Made by a program: the position numbers and the translations under genes. From contig NZ_CP166850.1 of NCBI RefSeq assembly GCF_041346945.1, positions 3,596,001 through 3,660,000 on the forward strand: a stretch of 64,000 bases of DNA, written 5' to 3'. The DNA comes from Amycolatopsis sp. cg9 (lineage in GTDB: Bacteria; Actinomycetota; Actinomycetes; Mycobacteriales; Pseudonocardiaceae). Every line of letters starts with the position of its first letter. The stretch's first letter is position 1. This document shows, in pieces, positions 36,839 through 45,377 of this stretch. The notes beneath the pieces are model-generated. The model made no database searches. It saw nothing but the letters and a program-made list of their open reading frames with translations, and had not been told where the DNA came from.

Positions 36839-37036
36839 GTCATCTCCTTGCGCGGAAAACTTCGGTCGGCCGAGAGTCTTCCACCTCCCCCGGGCCGCAT
36901 ACCAGCACCGATACGGCGGCAAAAGATCGGTCCGCTGATGCGCCCGGCCGCTGATGAGGGACAATGGACACCAGACCCGGCTGGCTTTCACGCGAGCGCG
37001 ACCCGGGCGCGCCGGTTGAGACGGAGGGAGCACGCT

Positions 37037-37204
37037 ATGGCGGCCATGAAGCCCCGGACCGGAGATGGTCCCCTCGAAGTGACTAAGGAGGGGCGGGGCC
37101 TCGTGATGCGCGTACCGCTCGAGGGTGGTGGGCGACTCGTCGTCGAACTCTCCGCGGAAGAAGCGAAGGACCTCGGCGCCGCTTTGGCGGAGGTCACCGG
37201 CTAG
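37037..37204 (+). CDS. DUF3117 small conserved protein
   Basis: 55 aa, nearly identical in plan to M. tuberculosis Rv1211: MAAMKPRTGDGPLEVTKEGR with a C-terminal EEAKDLGAALAEVTG. Single DUF3117 domain, cytoplasmic, function unknown but strongly conserved in actinobacteria. ATG at 37037 with GGAGGGAG upstream. A hairpin terminator follows. The preceding 198-bp gap (36839-37036) should hold divergent promoters, but I see no clear motif. Confidence 0.93.
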   Translation: MAAMKPRTGDGPLEVTKEGRGLVMRVPLEGGGRLVVELSAEEAKDLGAALAEVTG

Positions 37205-37235
37205 CAAGCCTCCCTCGAACCGTCCTTCCGTCGCA

Positions 37236-37261
37236 CCCCGGTCTCCCTTCGGAGGCCGGGG
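37236..37261. terminator. Stem-loop after the DUF3117 gene
   Basis: CCCCGGTCTCC (37236-37246) pairs with GGAGGCCGGGG (37251-37261) through ten Watson-Crick pairs and one T-G wobble around a CTTC loop, between the DUF3117 stop and pepA. Confidence 0.75.
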
Positions 37262-37294
37262 TCGCGGTTCCTCAGCGCCCGGAGGTTGCTCACT

Positions 37295-38749
37295 GTGCGT
37301 AATCCGCTACCCCCCGTTCCGACCAGTCTGCTCGACATCGAGGTAACGGCGGAGCTCCGCCGCGGCACCCCGACGGCCCGGCTCGTGACCGCGCCCGCGG
37401 ACGACGTCGAGTCCGAGCCGCTCGAGGTCGGCGGCATCCGGATCACCGGCAAGGCGGGCGACGTGCAGACGATCCCCGGCGACGGTCCCCGCTGGGTGGC
37501 GGGCCTCGGCGACGGCGAGCCGAAGCAGTACCGCAAGACCGGCGCGGCGCTGGTCCGCGCGGTGAAGGCGGCGTTGGCCGAGGACCTCGACAACGGCGGC
37601 AAGGCATTCCGCGCGGTGCAGGTTGCGCTGCCGGAAGAGGCGTCCGGCGAGCACGTGACCGAGCTGGCGCTCGGGCTGTTCCTGGGCGGGTACCGCTTCA
37701 AGGTGTCCGGCGAGGACCCGAAGCCGTCGGTGCGGACGGTGCGGCTGGTGACCGCGGACCCGGCCGTCGGCGAGCTGGTCGCCCGCGCTTCGGCGTTGGC
37801 GGCGGCGACGGCGCTGACCCGCGACCTGGCGAACACGCCGTCGAACGTGAAGAGCCCGGCGTGGCTGGCGGACACGGCGGCGAAGGTGGCCGGCCCGGGG
37901 GTCGAGGTGACGATCCGGGACGAGAAGTGGCTGGCGACGCAGGGCTTCGGCGGCGTCGTGGCGGTCGGCGGCGGCTCGGCCCGCCCGCCCCGCCTGATCG
38001 AGATGGCCTACAAGCCTTCGGGGGCTTCTCGCCATCTGCTGCTGGTCGGCAAGGGCATCACGTTCGACACCGGCGGCCTGTCCATCAAGCCGGCCGACGG
38101 CATGCACCTGATGCGCACGGACATGGCGGGCGGCGCGGCGGTGATCGCGGCCACCCGAGCGATCGCGGCCCTGGGCCTCCCGGTGCGCGTGACGGCGCTG
38201 GTGCCCGCGGCGGAGAACCACGTGTCGGGCTCGTCGTACCGGCCCGGCGACATCGTCCGCCACTACGGCGGCAAGACGACCGAGGTCTCGAACACGGACG
38301 CGGAGGGCCGCATGGTCCTGGCGGACGCGCTGGCCTACGGCATCCGCAAGTTCAGCCCGGACTACGTCGTCGACGCGGCGACCCTGACGGGGGCGATGAA
38401 GGTCTCGCTGGGCCTGCGAACGGGCGGGTTGTTCGCTTCGGATTCTTCGCTGGCCACCGCGGTGATCGAGGCGGGCGCGCGCGTGGGCGAGGCGTGGTGG
38501 CGCATGCCGCTGGTCGAGGACTACGCGGAGAACGTCCGCGGCGAGTTCGGCGACGTCCGGCAGACGCCGGGCGGCCCGGGCAGCATCACGGCGGCGTTGT
38601 TCCTGCGCGAGTTCACATCGGGGCTGCCGTGGGCGCACCTGGACATCGCGGGCCCGGCGCGGTCGGAGAAGAACTACGACGAGGTGGTCCCGGGGGCGAC
38701 GGGCTTCGCGGCGCGGACCCTGGTGGAGCTGGCCGCGTCGCTGGGTTGA
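37295..38749 (+). CDS. pepA: Leucyl (cytosol) aminopeptidase, M17
   Basis: 484 aa. The C-terminal catalytic domain has the di-metal lysine/aspartate region GKGITFDTGGLSIKPADGMH, the MRTDMAGGAAV segment and the signature NTDAEGRMVLADAL. The N-terminal domain is the usual poorly conserved M17 half. Cytoplasmic peptide turnover. GTG at 37295 is nine bases after GGAGG; a TTG at 37286 directly abuts that site and is less likely. The last 76 bp overlap the convergent LysR gene. Confidence 0.95.
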   Translation: MRNPLPPVPTSLLDIEVTAELRRGTPTARLVTAPADDVESEPLEVGGIRITGKAGDVQTIPGDGPRWVAGLGDGEPKQYRKTGAALVRAVKAALAEDLDNGGKAFRAVQVALPEEASGEHVTELALGLFLGGYRFKVSGEDPKPSVRTVRLVTADPAVGELVARASALAAATALTRDLANTPSNVKSPAWLADTAAKVAGPGVEVTIRDEKWLATQGFGGVVAVGGGSARPPRLIEMAYKPSGASRHLLLVGKGITFDTGGLSIKPADGMHLMRTDMAGGAAVIAATRAIAALGLPVRVTALVPAAENHVSGSSYRPGDIVRHYGGKTTEVSNTDAEGRMVLADALAYGIRKFSPDYVVDAATLTGAMKVSLGLRTGGLFASDSSLATAVIEAGARVGEAWWRMPLVEDYAENVRGEFGDVRQTPGGPGSITAALFLREFTSGLPWAHLDIAGPARSEKNYDEVVPGATGFAARTLVELAASLG

Positions 38750-39663
38750 GGGGCGGAGACCCCGGTCAGCACATGGTCGCGGAAACCCGTCACCGCCGGG
38801 GTCATCGGCTCCTCCGCCCGCCAAGCCAGGCCGATCGTCCGGTACGGCCGCGGCGACAGCGGCACTTCCGCCACCCCCGCCGGGCTGCCCGGGCCGAACC
38901 GCGGTAGCAGTGCCACCCCCAGGCCCGCCGCCACCAGGCCGCGGACCGTGTCCGACTCCTGGCCCTCGAACGCGATCCGCGGCGTGAAGCCCGCCTCCGC
39001 GCAGAGCTCGTCCGTCAGGGTCCGCACGCCGTAGCCCTGCTCCAGCAGCACGAACTCCTCGTCGGCCAGCTCCGACACCCGCACCGACCGGCGCTCGGCC
39101 AGGGGGTGGCCGGCCGGGACCGACAGCAGGATCTCCTCGTCCACCAGGCCCGCCGAGGCCAGCGACGGCACCCCCGACGGCAGCGGCGCCAGCAGCGCCA
39201 GGTCCAGCTCGCCGGCCACCAGGCGGTCGACCATCTCCTGCCGCGAGCCCTGGACCAGCGTGAACCGCACCCCCGGGTGTCGCGCCCGGTGACCGCGCAG
39301 CAACGACGGGACCAGTGACCGGCCGAGCAGGTGCAGGAACCCGAGCACCACGTGCCCCGACTCCGGTGACACCTCCTCCCGTGCCAGCCGGACGCCGGTG
39401 TCGAGCACCGCGAGGCCGCGCTCCGCCGCCTCCGCCAGCAGGTCCGCCGCGCGCGTGAGGCGGATGCCGCGGCCGTCCGGGACCGTCAGCGGTGCGCCCA
39501 GCGCGTCCGCCAGCGCCGCGAGCCGGCGGCTGACCGTCGGCTGCGGGACGCCCAGCAGCTCGGCCGCGCGTGTGACGTTCCTCGTCTTCCGCAGGGCGGC
39601 CAGCAGCGGCAGGTGGGGCGCGACCTGCGCCGACAGCGAGTCATACGTCACCGCATGAATCAT
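38674..39663 (-). CDS. LysR-family transcriptional regulator
   Basis: 329 aa. N-terminal winged HTH (LRKTRNVTRAAELLGVPQPTVSRRL) and a periplasmic-binding-protein-like effector domain (from about residue 95). It is divergent from an MFS efflux gene, the usual arrangement for activation by LysR. ATG at 39663; an internal GTG (VTYDSLSA) is possible. The C-terminal tail beyond GFRDHVL runs antisense through the end of pepA, giving a 76-bp convergent overlap. Confidence 0.9.
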   Translation of the reverse strand: MIHAVTYDSLSAQVAPHLPLLAALRKTRNVTRAAELLGVPQPTVSRRLAALADALGAPLTVPDGRGIRLTRAADLLAEAAERGLAVLDTGVRLAREEVSPESGHVVLGFLHLLGRSLVPSLLRGHRARHPGVRFTLVQGSRQEMVDRLVAGELDLALLAPLPSGVPSLASAGLVDEEILLSVPAGHPLAERRSVRVSELADEEFVLLEQGYGVRTLTDELCAEAGFTPRIAFEGQESDTVRGLVAAGLGVALLPRFGPGSPAGVAEVPLSPRPYRTIGLAWRAEEPMTPAVTGFRDHVLTGVSAPQPSDAASSTRVRAAKPVAPGTTSS

Positions 39664-39665
39664 GC
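39653..39665. promoter_or_regulatory. Palindrome GCATGA-A-TCATGC at the LysR start
   Basis: A perfect 6-1-6 inverted repeat overlaps the LysR initiation codon and faces the MFS promoter region (39664-39713). It could be the autoregulatory site of the LysR protein; no stronger T-N11-A box was identified. Confidence 0.35.
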
Positions 39666-39713
39666 CAGGTGAACGCATTGGACGTATTGGTTAGCTCTGC
39701 TTACTTTCAGGTC

Positions 39714-40898
39714 GTGACTTCCACGCGCCGAGTCAAGACCGCCGTCGCCGCGGCCGGGATCTCCTCCTTCGCCCTGCTCTACGCCCCGCAGCCGGTGCTG
39801 CCGCAGCTCGCCGCGCAATACCACCTCGACCCCGGGGGAGCGGCGCTCGCGGTCAGCGTCGCGACCGGCGCGCTCGCCATCGCCGTGCTGCCGATCGCGG
39901 CGCTGTCCGAAGTGGTCGGACGGCGGCCGGTGATCCTGACGTCGGTCATCGCGTCGGTCGTGTTCGGCCTGCTGCTGCCCCTGATGCCGACGTACCCGGC
40001 GCTGCTCGTCCTGCGGGCGCTGCAGGGGATCGCGATCGCCGGCTTCCCCGGCGTCGCGGCCGCCTACCTGGCCGAACGCCTGGGCCGCGCGGGCGTCGCC
40101 GCCGCGGTCGGCGCCATGATCGCCGGCAACACGATCGGCGGCATGCTCGGCAGGCTGGCCAGCGGGTTCACCGCGGGCCCGCTCGGCTGGCGCGGCGCGC
40201 TGTACGTCGTCGCGGGGGTGGGCGCGGTGTGCTCGGCGATCACCGTCGTGACGCTGCCGCCGGGGACCCGCCCGCGCGGGAACGTGCAGCTCCGCGCGGT
40301 CGCCCAGGGCCTGGTCACGGCGTTGGGCAAGCCGGTGCTGCTCGCGCAGTACGCGGTCGCGCTGCTCGCGATGGGCTCGTTCGTCGCGCTCTACAACGCC
40401 GCCGGCTTCCGCCTGACCGGTGACCCGCTCGACCTGTCCCCGGCGATCGCGTCGCTGGTGTTCCTGGCCTACGCGACCGGCTCGGTGTCGTCGGCCGCGG
40501 CCGGCCGGCTGGTCGCCCGGGTCGGCCGCCGCCGCGCGCTCGTCGGCGCCCTGCTGCTGACGGCCGCCGGCGCGGCGCTGACCCTGCCCGACTCACTGCC
40601 GCTGGTCATCGCGGGGTTCTTGGTGCTGACCTGCGCGTTCTTCGCCGCGCACGCGGTCGCGAACGGCTGGGCGGCGGCCGACGCCCCCGAGAACGCGCGC
40701 GGCCAGGTCGGCGGCATGTACACGGCGACGTACTACCTGGGCAGCAGCGTCGGCGGCGCGGCGGGCGCGTGGGTCTACGGCCACGAGGGCTGGCCGTGGC
40801 TGATCGCACTGGTGGTGGTGTGGCTCCTGCTGGCGGTCGCGGCGGTCGCCGCCGGGACGCGGGTGCGCGCGGTGCGGCGGGAGCTCGTGGCGAGCTGA
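39714..40898 (+). CDS. MFS transporter (efflux type, 12 helices)
   Basis: 394 aa with about 12 membrane helices. The loop 2-3 region ALSEVVGRRPVILTS and LLVLRALQGIAIAGFPGVAA fit the YnfM/arabinose-efflux group of DHA1 permeases. The substrate is not predictable. The GTG at 39714 (VTSTRRVKTAV) gives a normal N-terminus; the frame stays open to 39669. Paired divergently with the LysR gene. Confidence 0.88.
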   Translation: MTSTRRVKTAVAAAGISSFALLYAPQPVLPQLAAQYHLDPGGAALAVSVATGALAIAVLPIAALSEVVGRRPVILTSVIASVVFGLLLPLMPTYPALLVLRALQGIAIAGFPGVAAAYLAERLGRAGVAAAVGAMIAGNTIGGMLGRLASGFTAGPLGWRGALYVVAGVGAVCSAITVVTLPPGTRPRGNVQLRAVAQGLVTALGKPVLLAQYAVALLAMGSFVALYNAAGFRLTGDPLDLSPAIASLVFLAYATGSVSSAAAGRLVARVGRRRALVGALLLTAAGAALTLPDSLPLVIAGFLVLTCAFFAAHAVANGWAAADAPENARGQVGGMYTATYYLGSSVGGAAGAWVYGHEGWPWLIALVVVWLLLAVAAVAAGTRVRAVRRELVAS

Positions 40899-40986
40899 GT
40901 CGGAGCGGCAGGGATTCGGCGCCCCGGCGGTACCCTCCGCGGAAAGCGAGTTGTCCGCAGGCTCGCGAGGGCTGTGGCGAGCTGAG

Positions 40987-41631
40987 TCAGATCGCCGCCG
41001 CGACCAGCAGGCCGCCGCCCACCGGGAGCAGGGCCGGGACCAGGCGGTCGTCTTCGCGGAACGCTCGCGCCACCTCGCGCAGCGCCAGCGTCTCCGGGTC
41101 CCGGTGCGACGGGTCGATCACCCGGCCGCCCGCCAGCACGTTGTGGAACGCGATGATCCCGCCCCGCCGCAGCAGCGAAACGCCCAGCTCGTAGCACCCG
41201 GGGTACTCGATGTGCGCGGAATCGACGAACACCAGGTCGTACCCGCCCGGCGTGAGCCGCTGCAGCACGTCCAGGGCGCGGCCGATGATCAGCCGCGTGC
41301 GGCCCGGTGCGTAGCCGGCCTCGCGGAACGTCGCGCGCGCGGCCCGCTGGTACTCCGGCTCGACGTCGATCGAGGTCAGGATGCCGTCGGGGGCCATGCC
41401 GCGCAGCAGGCTCAGCCCGCTGACGCCGGCGCCCGTGCCGACCTCGACGACCGCCTTCGCCCGCAGCGTCGCGGCCAGGAAGCGCAGCGTCGCGCCCGCA
41501 CCCGCGCTGAGCGGGACGCAGCCCAGGTCCTCGGCCCGTGCCCGCGCCGAAGACAGCACCTCGTCGTCGGGCAGGTACCCGTCGACGAACCCGGAATCGG
41601 CCGGTGCGGCCGCAGGGGTGGGCGTGTTCAC
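40987..41631 (-). CDS. SAM-dependent O-methyltransferase
   Basis: 214 aa, class I O-methyltransferase similar to M. tuberculosis Rv1220c. The SAM-binding motif is VVEVGTGAGVSGLSLL, with the acidic ILTSIDVEPEYQ strand and YDLVFVDSAH (metal Asp). It acts on an unknown small molecule. GTG at 41631. Located next to sigE, as in mycobacteria. Confidence 0.92.
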   Translation of the reverse strand: MNTPTPAAAPADSGFVDGYLPDDEVLSSARARAEDLGCVPLSAGAGATLRFLAATLRAKAVVEVGTGAGVSGLSLLRGMAPDGILTSIDVEPEYQRAARATFREAGYAPGRTRLIIGRALDVLQRLTPGGYDLVFVDSAHIEYPGCYELGVSLLRRGGIIAFHNVLAGGRVIDPSHRDPETLALREVARAFREDDRLVPALLPVGGGLLVAAAI

Positions 41632-41768
41632 GCACGGAGGTTAGCGTTGGTTGTCGATAAATCCTCGCAGGCTCCCTGGTAAGCACCCGGGAAGAACTTC
41701 TCAGCCTGCTCTCAGTCCAGTCTCACTAGAACCATAAGGAACCCCGACAGACTGAAATCCGGACACAC

Positions 41769-41795
41769 GGGAACACCGTGGCGACAGCCCGCGTT
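41769..41795 (+). promoter_or_regulatory. ECF-type promoter upstream of sigE
   Basis: GGGAACA followed by a 16-bp spacer and CGTT matches the mycobacterial SigE/SigH-like ECF promoter pattern (GGAAC then CGTT). It ends about 27 bp before the chosen ATG, which suits autoregulation. Sequence match only. Confidence 0.55.
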
Positions 41796-41821
41796 GGGTG
41801 GAGCAGACAGGAGAGACGCAG

Positions 41822-42433
41822 ATGGAGGTGCCTGCTCCCGCGATGCAGAACGCCGTTGCCGATGCCGGGGCTCAGCCGGTGACCCTGGACGAAGCGGCCT
41901 GGACGCCGCCGTCCTGGGACGAGGTCGTGCGCGAACACGGCGACCGGGTCTACCGGCTCGCCTACCGCCTGACCGGCAACACCCACGACGCCGAGGACCT
42001 TACGCAGGAGACCTTCATCCGGGTCTTCCGCTCGCTCGCGTCGTACAAGCCGGGCACGTTCGAGGGCTGGCTGCACCGGATCACCACCAACCTCTTCCTG
42101 GACATGGCCCGCCGCCGCTCGCGCGTGCGGATGGAAGGCCTGCCCGAGGACACCGACCGCATCGTGGGCGACGACCCGAGCCCCGAGCAGGTCTATTCGG
42201 ACACCCACCTGGACCCGGACCTGCAGGCGGCGCTCGACGAGCTGCCCCCGGAGTTCCGCGCCGCGGTCGTGCTGTGCGACGTCGAAGGCCTGTCGTACGA
42301 GGAGATCGGCGCGACCCTCGGTGTCAAGCTGGGCACCGTCCGCAGCCGGATCCACCGCGGCCGCCAGGCGCTGCGCGCGTCGCTCGAGCGACGGCGCGCT
42401 TACGCACCGGAGTCTGCGAAGGTGTCGGTATGA
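41822..42433 (+). CDS. sigE: ECF RNA polymerase sigma factor SigE
   Basis: 203 aa. Sigma region 2 spans about 35-105 ([39 protein letters not shown]) and region 4 about 135-190 ([35 protein letters not shown]). Surface-stress sigma factor. The ATG at 41822 has AGGAG seven bases upstream; a GTG at 41798 is in frame. The stop overlaps the anti-sigma gene by ATGA. The order sigE-rseA-htrA-tatB is the same as in M. tuberculosis. Confidence 0.94.
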   Translation: MEVPAPAMQNAVADAGAQPVTLDEAAWTPPSWDEVVREHGDRVYRLAYRLTGNTHDAEDLTQETFIRVFRSLASYKPGTFEGWLHRITTNLFLDMARRRSRVRMEGLPEDTDRIVGDDPSPEQVYSDTHLDPDLQAALDELPPEFRAAVVLCDVEGLSYEEIGATLGVKLGTVRSRIHRGRQALRASLERRRAYAPESAKVSV

Positions 42434-43083
42434 CCGCACCGCGAGGCTGGGGACTCCCCGAGTCGCACCTTCTCCCGGACGTCGTCGTGGCGTTCGTCGA
42501 CGGCGAGCTTTCGCACGGCGCCCGCGACCGCGCGGCGTCGCACATCACGCGCTGCCAGGCGTGCGCGGCGGAGGTCCGCGCCCAGCGGCAGACGGTCGAC
42601 ACGATCCGGCACGCCGGTGCCCCGTCGATGTCGGCGGGGTTCCTCGCGAGCCTGCAGTCGATCCCGCAGCACACCGAGCTGCCGGGCACCCCGGACAACC
42701 TGGCGATCACGGCCGACGGCCAGCTCGTCGCCGTCCAGCGCCCCGACCGGGTCGCGGGCCTGCGTGACGCCGGCGTGCTGGGCGGTGTGGCCCCGTTGGG
42801 ATCATCGGCTCCGCTGGGCCAGTCGCCGAACGTCCTCGGTGGTGGCCGGTTCAAGCGCCGGGCCGCGCAGGGCGCCGGGGTCGTCGTGTCCGGGCTGGTG
42901 CTGAGCGCACTGGCTCTGGTCGGGACGTCCGCGGACGGTGACGGCGGCCCCGAGCAGGGTGGCGGCGCACCGCAGCCGGCGAACCTGCTCCCGGCCCAGC
43001 TGGCGGTGCCACCCCAGCCGAAGCCGGCACCGACCTCGACCCCGGTGAGCTCACCGGCGGCGGTTCCGGCCGGGATCCGCTGA
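42430..43083 (+). CDS. rseA: Anti-sigma-E factor with zinc-binding domain
   Basis: 217 aa. The N-terminal ZAS domain has the H-x3-C-x2-C motif (His38, Cys42, Cys45). A hydrophobic stretch near 150-167 ([16 protein letters not shown]) is probably a membrane anchor, followed by a Pro-rich extracytoplasmic tail. It should hold SigE until redox or envelope stress. Coupled to sigE by a 4-bp overlap. Confidence 0.92.
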   Translation: MTAPRGWGLPESHLLPDVVVAFVDGELSHGARDRAASHITRCQACAAEVRAQRQTVDTIRHAGAPSMSAGFLASLQSIPQHTELPGTPDNLAITADGQLVAVQRPDRVAGLRDAGVLGGVAPLGSSAPLGQSPNVLGGGRFKRRAAQGAGVVVSGLVLSALALVGTSADGDGGPEQGGGAPQPANLLPAQLAVPPQPKPAPTSTPVSSPAAVPAGIR

Positions 43084-43093
43084 ACTGCTTGAC

Positions 43094-43131
43094 CGAGGCC
43101 GCTCCGAGGAAACCCTCGAGGCGGCCTTCGT
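43094..43131. terminator. Stem-loop after rseA
   Basis: AGGCCGCTCCGAGG and CCTCGAGGCGGCCT form a 14-bp stem with two mismatches around an AAAC-type loop, about 13 bp after the rseA stop. It separates sigE-rseA from htrA. Confidence 0.65.
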
Positions 43132-43263
43132 CGTGTTCGGAGGCGAGTCACCCCTCCTGGCGCGGCCCAAGAAACAGCCACTTCACCGGCGGACCGGCAG
43201 ACTCGGAGCACTGGGCTTGGGTATCGTCACGCCCAGCCACCTGATCTTCTTCTGCACCGGGGA

Positions 43264-44781
43264 ATGATGACCGAGCCGAACGTGAATCCCGAGCAGCCCG
43301 GCGCGCCTGATGCCGACCGGCTGGGTCCGCGGCCGCTCGCGCGGCCCGCCGTCGATCCCGCCCAGGCCGCCGTGTTCGGCCGGCCGCAGGGCGTCGACGG
43401 GGCGTTCGACAAGCTCTACACCCCGCAGCGGGCCAACGGCGTCAACCTCGCGCCGCCCGCGCCCGAGTCGCTCGCCGAAGCCTTCCGGCGGCCGCCCGGG
43501 GCCGAGGGGGTGCTGCTCGAACGGCCGCGCGAAGCCACCGGTGAGCCGAAGGAAGCCGATCCGCCGCTGTGGAACAGCACGAGCGACCCGTGGCGCGATC
43601 CGGGCGCCGGCGCCGTGCTGGCCGGGCCCGCCGTGCCCGCCGAGGACGAGGAAAAGCCCGCCAAGCGGCCGCCGGGGGCGCTGCTCAGCCTGCCCGAGGT
43701 GCTCTTCGGACGGCGCGTGCAGCCGAAGGCGCTGGCCCTGCTCGGGGTCGTCGCGCTGCTCATCGGCGCGGTCGGCGGCCTCGTCGGCTGGTGGGTCGGC
43801 GACACCGGCACCGAGCTCACCGGGTCCGCGACGATCTCGGAAGCCGAGGCCGCCAAGGAACGCCCGGCCGGTTCGGTCGCCGAGATCGCCAAGCGCGTCG
43901 CGCCCGCCGTCGTTTCGCTCGAGGTCTTCAAGCCGGGCGCCGAATCCGGCGAGCAGGGCTCCGGCGTGATGATCGACCCGCAGGGCTACATCCTCACCAA
44001 CGAGCACGTCATCGCCTCCGCCGCCGCGGACCAGGGCGTCAAGGTCACCGCGATCTTCGTCGACGGCACCCGCACCGAGGCCAAGCTCGTCGGCGCCGAC
44101 CAGAAGACCGACCTCGCCGTCGTGAAGGTGAACGTCACCAACCCGACCGTGCTGCAGATCGGCAAGTCCGCGGACCTGCAGGTCGGCGACACCGTGATGG
44201 CGATCGGCTCGCCGCTCGCGCTGCAGAACTCCGTCACCGCGGGCATCGTCAGCGCGCTGAACCGGCCGATCACCGCGGGCGGCGACAGCGGCGCCCCGCC
44301 GGTCACCTACGAGGCCATCCAGACCGACGCCGCGATCAACCACGGCAACTCGGGCGGCGCGCTCGTCGACTCCACCGGCGCGCTCGTCGGCATCAACTCG
44401 TCGATCCGCTCGTCCAGCGCGGACGGCGGCAGCATCGGCATCGGCTTCGCCATCCCGAGCGACTACGCGATCAAGATCGCGAAGGCGCTGATCAAGGACG
44501 GCAAGGTCCAGCACGCGGACATCGGCATCAACGCGTCGTCGACGGTCGCCGGCTCGTCCACGATGGGCGCCCAGGTCAAGAACGTCGCCCCCGGCGGCCC
44601 GGCCGCGAACGCGGGCATCAAGGAGGGCGACGTGATCACGAAGATCGGCAACCGGCTGGTTCGCGACTCCGCGGAACTGACGGTCGCGGTCCGCGCGCAC
44701 GACGTCGGCGAAGTGGTCCCGGTGTCGCTGGCCCGCGACGGCGCGAGCTTCGTCGTGGACGTAACCCTGGCTTCCGACTGA
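43264..44781 (+). CDS. htrA: HtrA/DegP-like membrane serine protease
   Basis: 505 aa. Pro-rich cytoplasmic N-terminus of about 150 residues, one membrane helix (ALALLGVVALLIGAVGGLVG), a trypsin-like domain with catalytic His248 (TNEHVI), Asp283 (TDLAVV) and Ser363 (HGNSGGAL), and a C-terminal PDZ domain (about 410-500). Envelope quality-control protease, the Rv1223 counterpart. The start is one of two adjacent ATGs after GGGGA. It lies 180 bp after rseA, beyond a terminator. Confidence 0.95.
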   Translation: MMTEPNVNPEQPGAPDADRLGPRPLARPAVDPAQAAVFGRPQGVDGAFDKLYTPQRANGVNLAPPAPESLAEAFRRPPGAEGVLLERPREATGEPKEADPPLWNSTSDPWRDPGAGAVLAGPAVPAEDEEKPAKRPPGALLSLPEVLFGRRVQPKALALLGVVALLIGAVGGLVGWWVGDTGTELTGSATISEAEAAKERPAGSVAEIAKRVAPAVVSLEVFKPGAESGEQGSGVMIDPQGYILTNEHVIASAAADQGVKVTAIFVDGTRTEAKLVGADQKTDLAVVKVNVTNPTVLQIGKSADLQVGDTVMAIGSPLALQNSVTAGIVSALNRPITAGGDSGAPPVTYEAIQTDAAINHGNSGGALVDSTGALVGINSSIRSSSADGGSIGIGFAIPSDYAIKIAKALIKDGKVQHADIGINASSTVAGSSTMGAQVKNVAPGGPAANAGIKEGDVITKIGNRLVRDSAELTVAVRAHDVGEVVPVSLARDGASFVVDVTLASD

Positions 44782-44859
44782 GTTCCCGTGTTCGGCCTGC
44801 CGGCGCACGGCGGGCTGCGGGTACCCTGGGCGGGTAGGTTCAGCTGCGGAGGTTGACTG

Positions 44860-45270
44860 GTGTTCGACAGCGTCGGGTGGGGCGAAATCCTCGTCCTCAT
44901 CATCGCCGGTCTCTTCATCCTCGGCCCGGAACGCCTCCCCGAGGCGGCCTCCTGGCTGGCGAAGAGCGTGAAGAAGGTCCGCGACTTCGCGACCGGCGCC
45001 CGTGAGCAGCTGCGCGAGGAAATGGGCCCGGAGTTCGACCAGCTCCGCAAACCCCTCGAAGACCTGCGCGGCCTGCGCAACTTCGACCCCAAGCGCGTGG
45101 TGACGCAGCACCTGTTCGACGGCGACGCGGACCCGCTGGGCCTGAAGGGCATCACGAACGGCACCAACGGGACGAACGGGTCCAACGGCACGACGGTCGG
45201 TCAGACCCAGTCCCAGCCGGAACCGTTGAAGCCGGGCGAGCGCCCGCCGATCGACCCCGACGCCACGTAG
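44860..45270 (+). CDS. tatB: Sec-independent protein translocase subunit TatB
   Basis: 136 aa. N-terminal membrane helix [19 protein letters not shown] with the Tat hinge, an amphipathic helix ([20 protein letters not shown]) and a low-complexity tail ([13 protein letters not shown]). Part of the Tat exporter of folded proteins. GTG at 44860 after GGAGG. A palindromic repeat element follows before the convergent mrp stop. Confidence 0.94.
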   Translation: MFDSVGWGEILVLIIAGLFILGPERLPEAASWLAKSVKKVRDFATGAREQLREEMGPEFDQLRKPLEDLRGLRNFDPKRVVTQHLFDGDADPLGLKGITNGTNGTNGSNGTTVGQTQSQPEPLKPGERPPIDPDAT

Positions 45271-45283
45271 CCCGCCACTTCTC

Positions 45284-45377
45284 AAGCGCCCCAATGTGGC
45301 GTTCGGTGCGCTGGACGCACCGAACGCCACATTGGGTGCGTTCAACGCACCCAACGCCACATTGGGGTGTTCGGGTC
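45284..45377. repeat. Modular palindromic repeat element, copy 2
   Basis: Forward arm CCCAATGTGGCGTT (45290-45303) and inverted arms AACGCCACATTGGG (45323-45336 and 45353-45366). The inner modules are in the opposite order to copy 1: TGCGCTGGACGCA first, TGCGTTCAACGCA second. Flanks CAAGCGCC and GTTCGGGTC match copy 1. It fills the tatB-mrp convergent gap and reaches the mrp stop codon, so it may also act as a terminator. Confidence 0.92.

Noticed and set aside
36044..37207. Enoyl-CoA hydratase frame extended to 37207.
   Set aside because: The extension runs antisense through the conserved DUF3117 gene; the GTG at 36838 has AGGAG at proper spacing and matches the family N-terminus.
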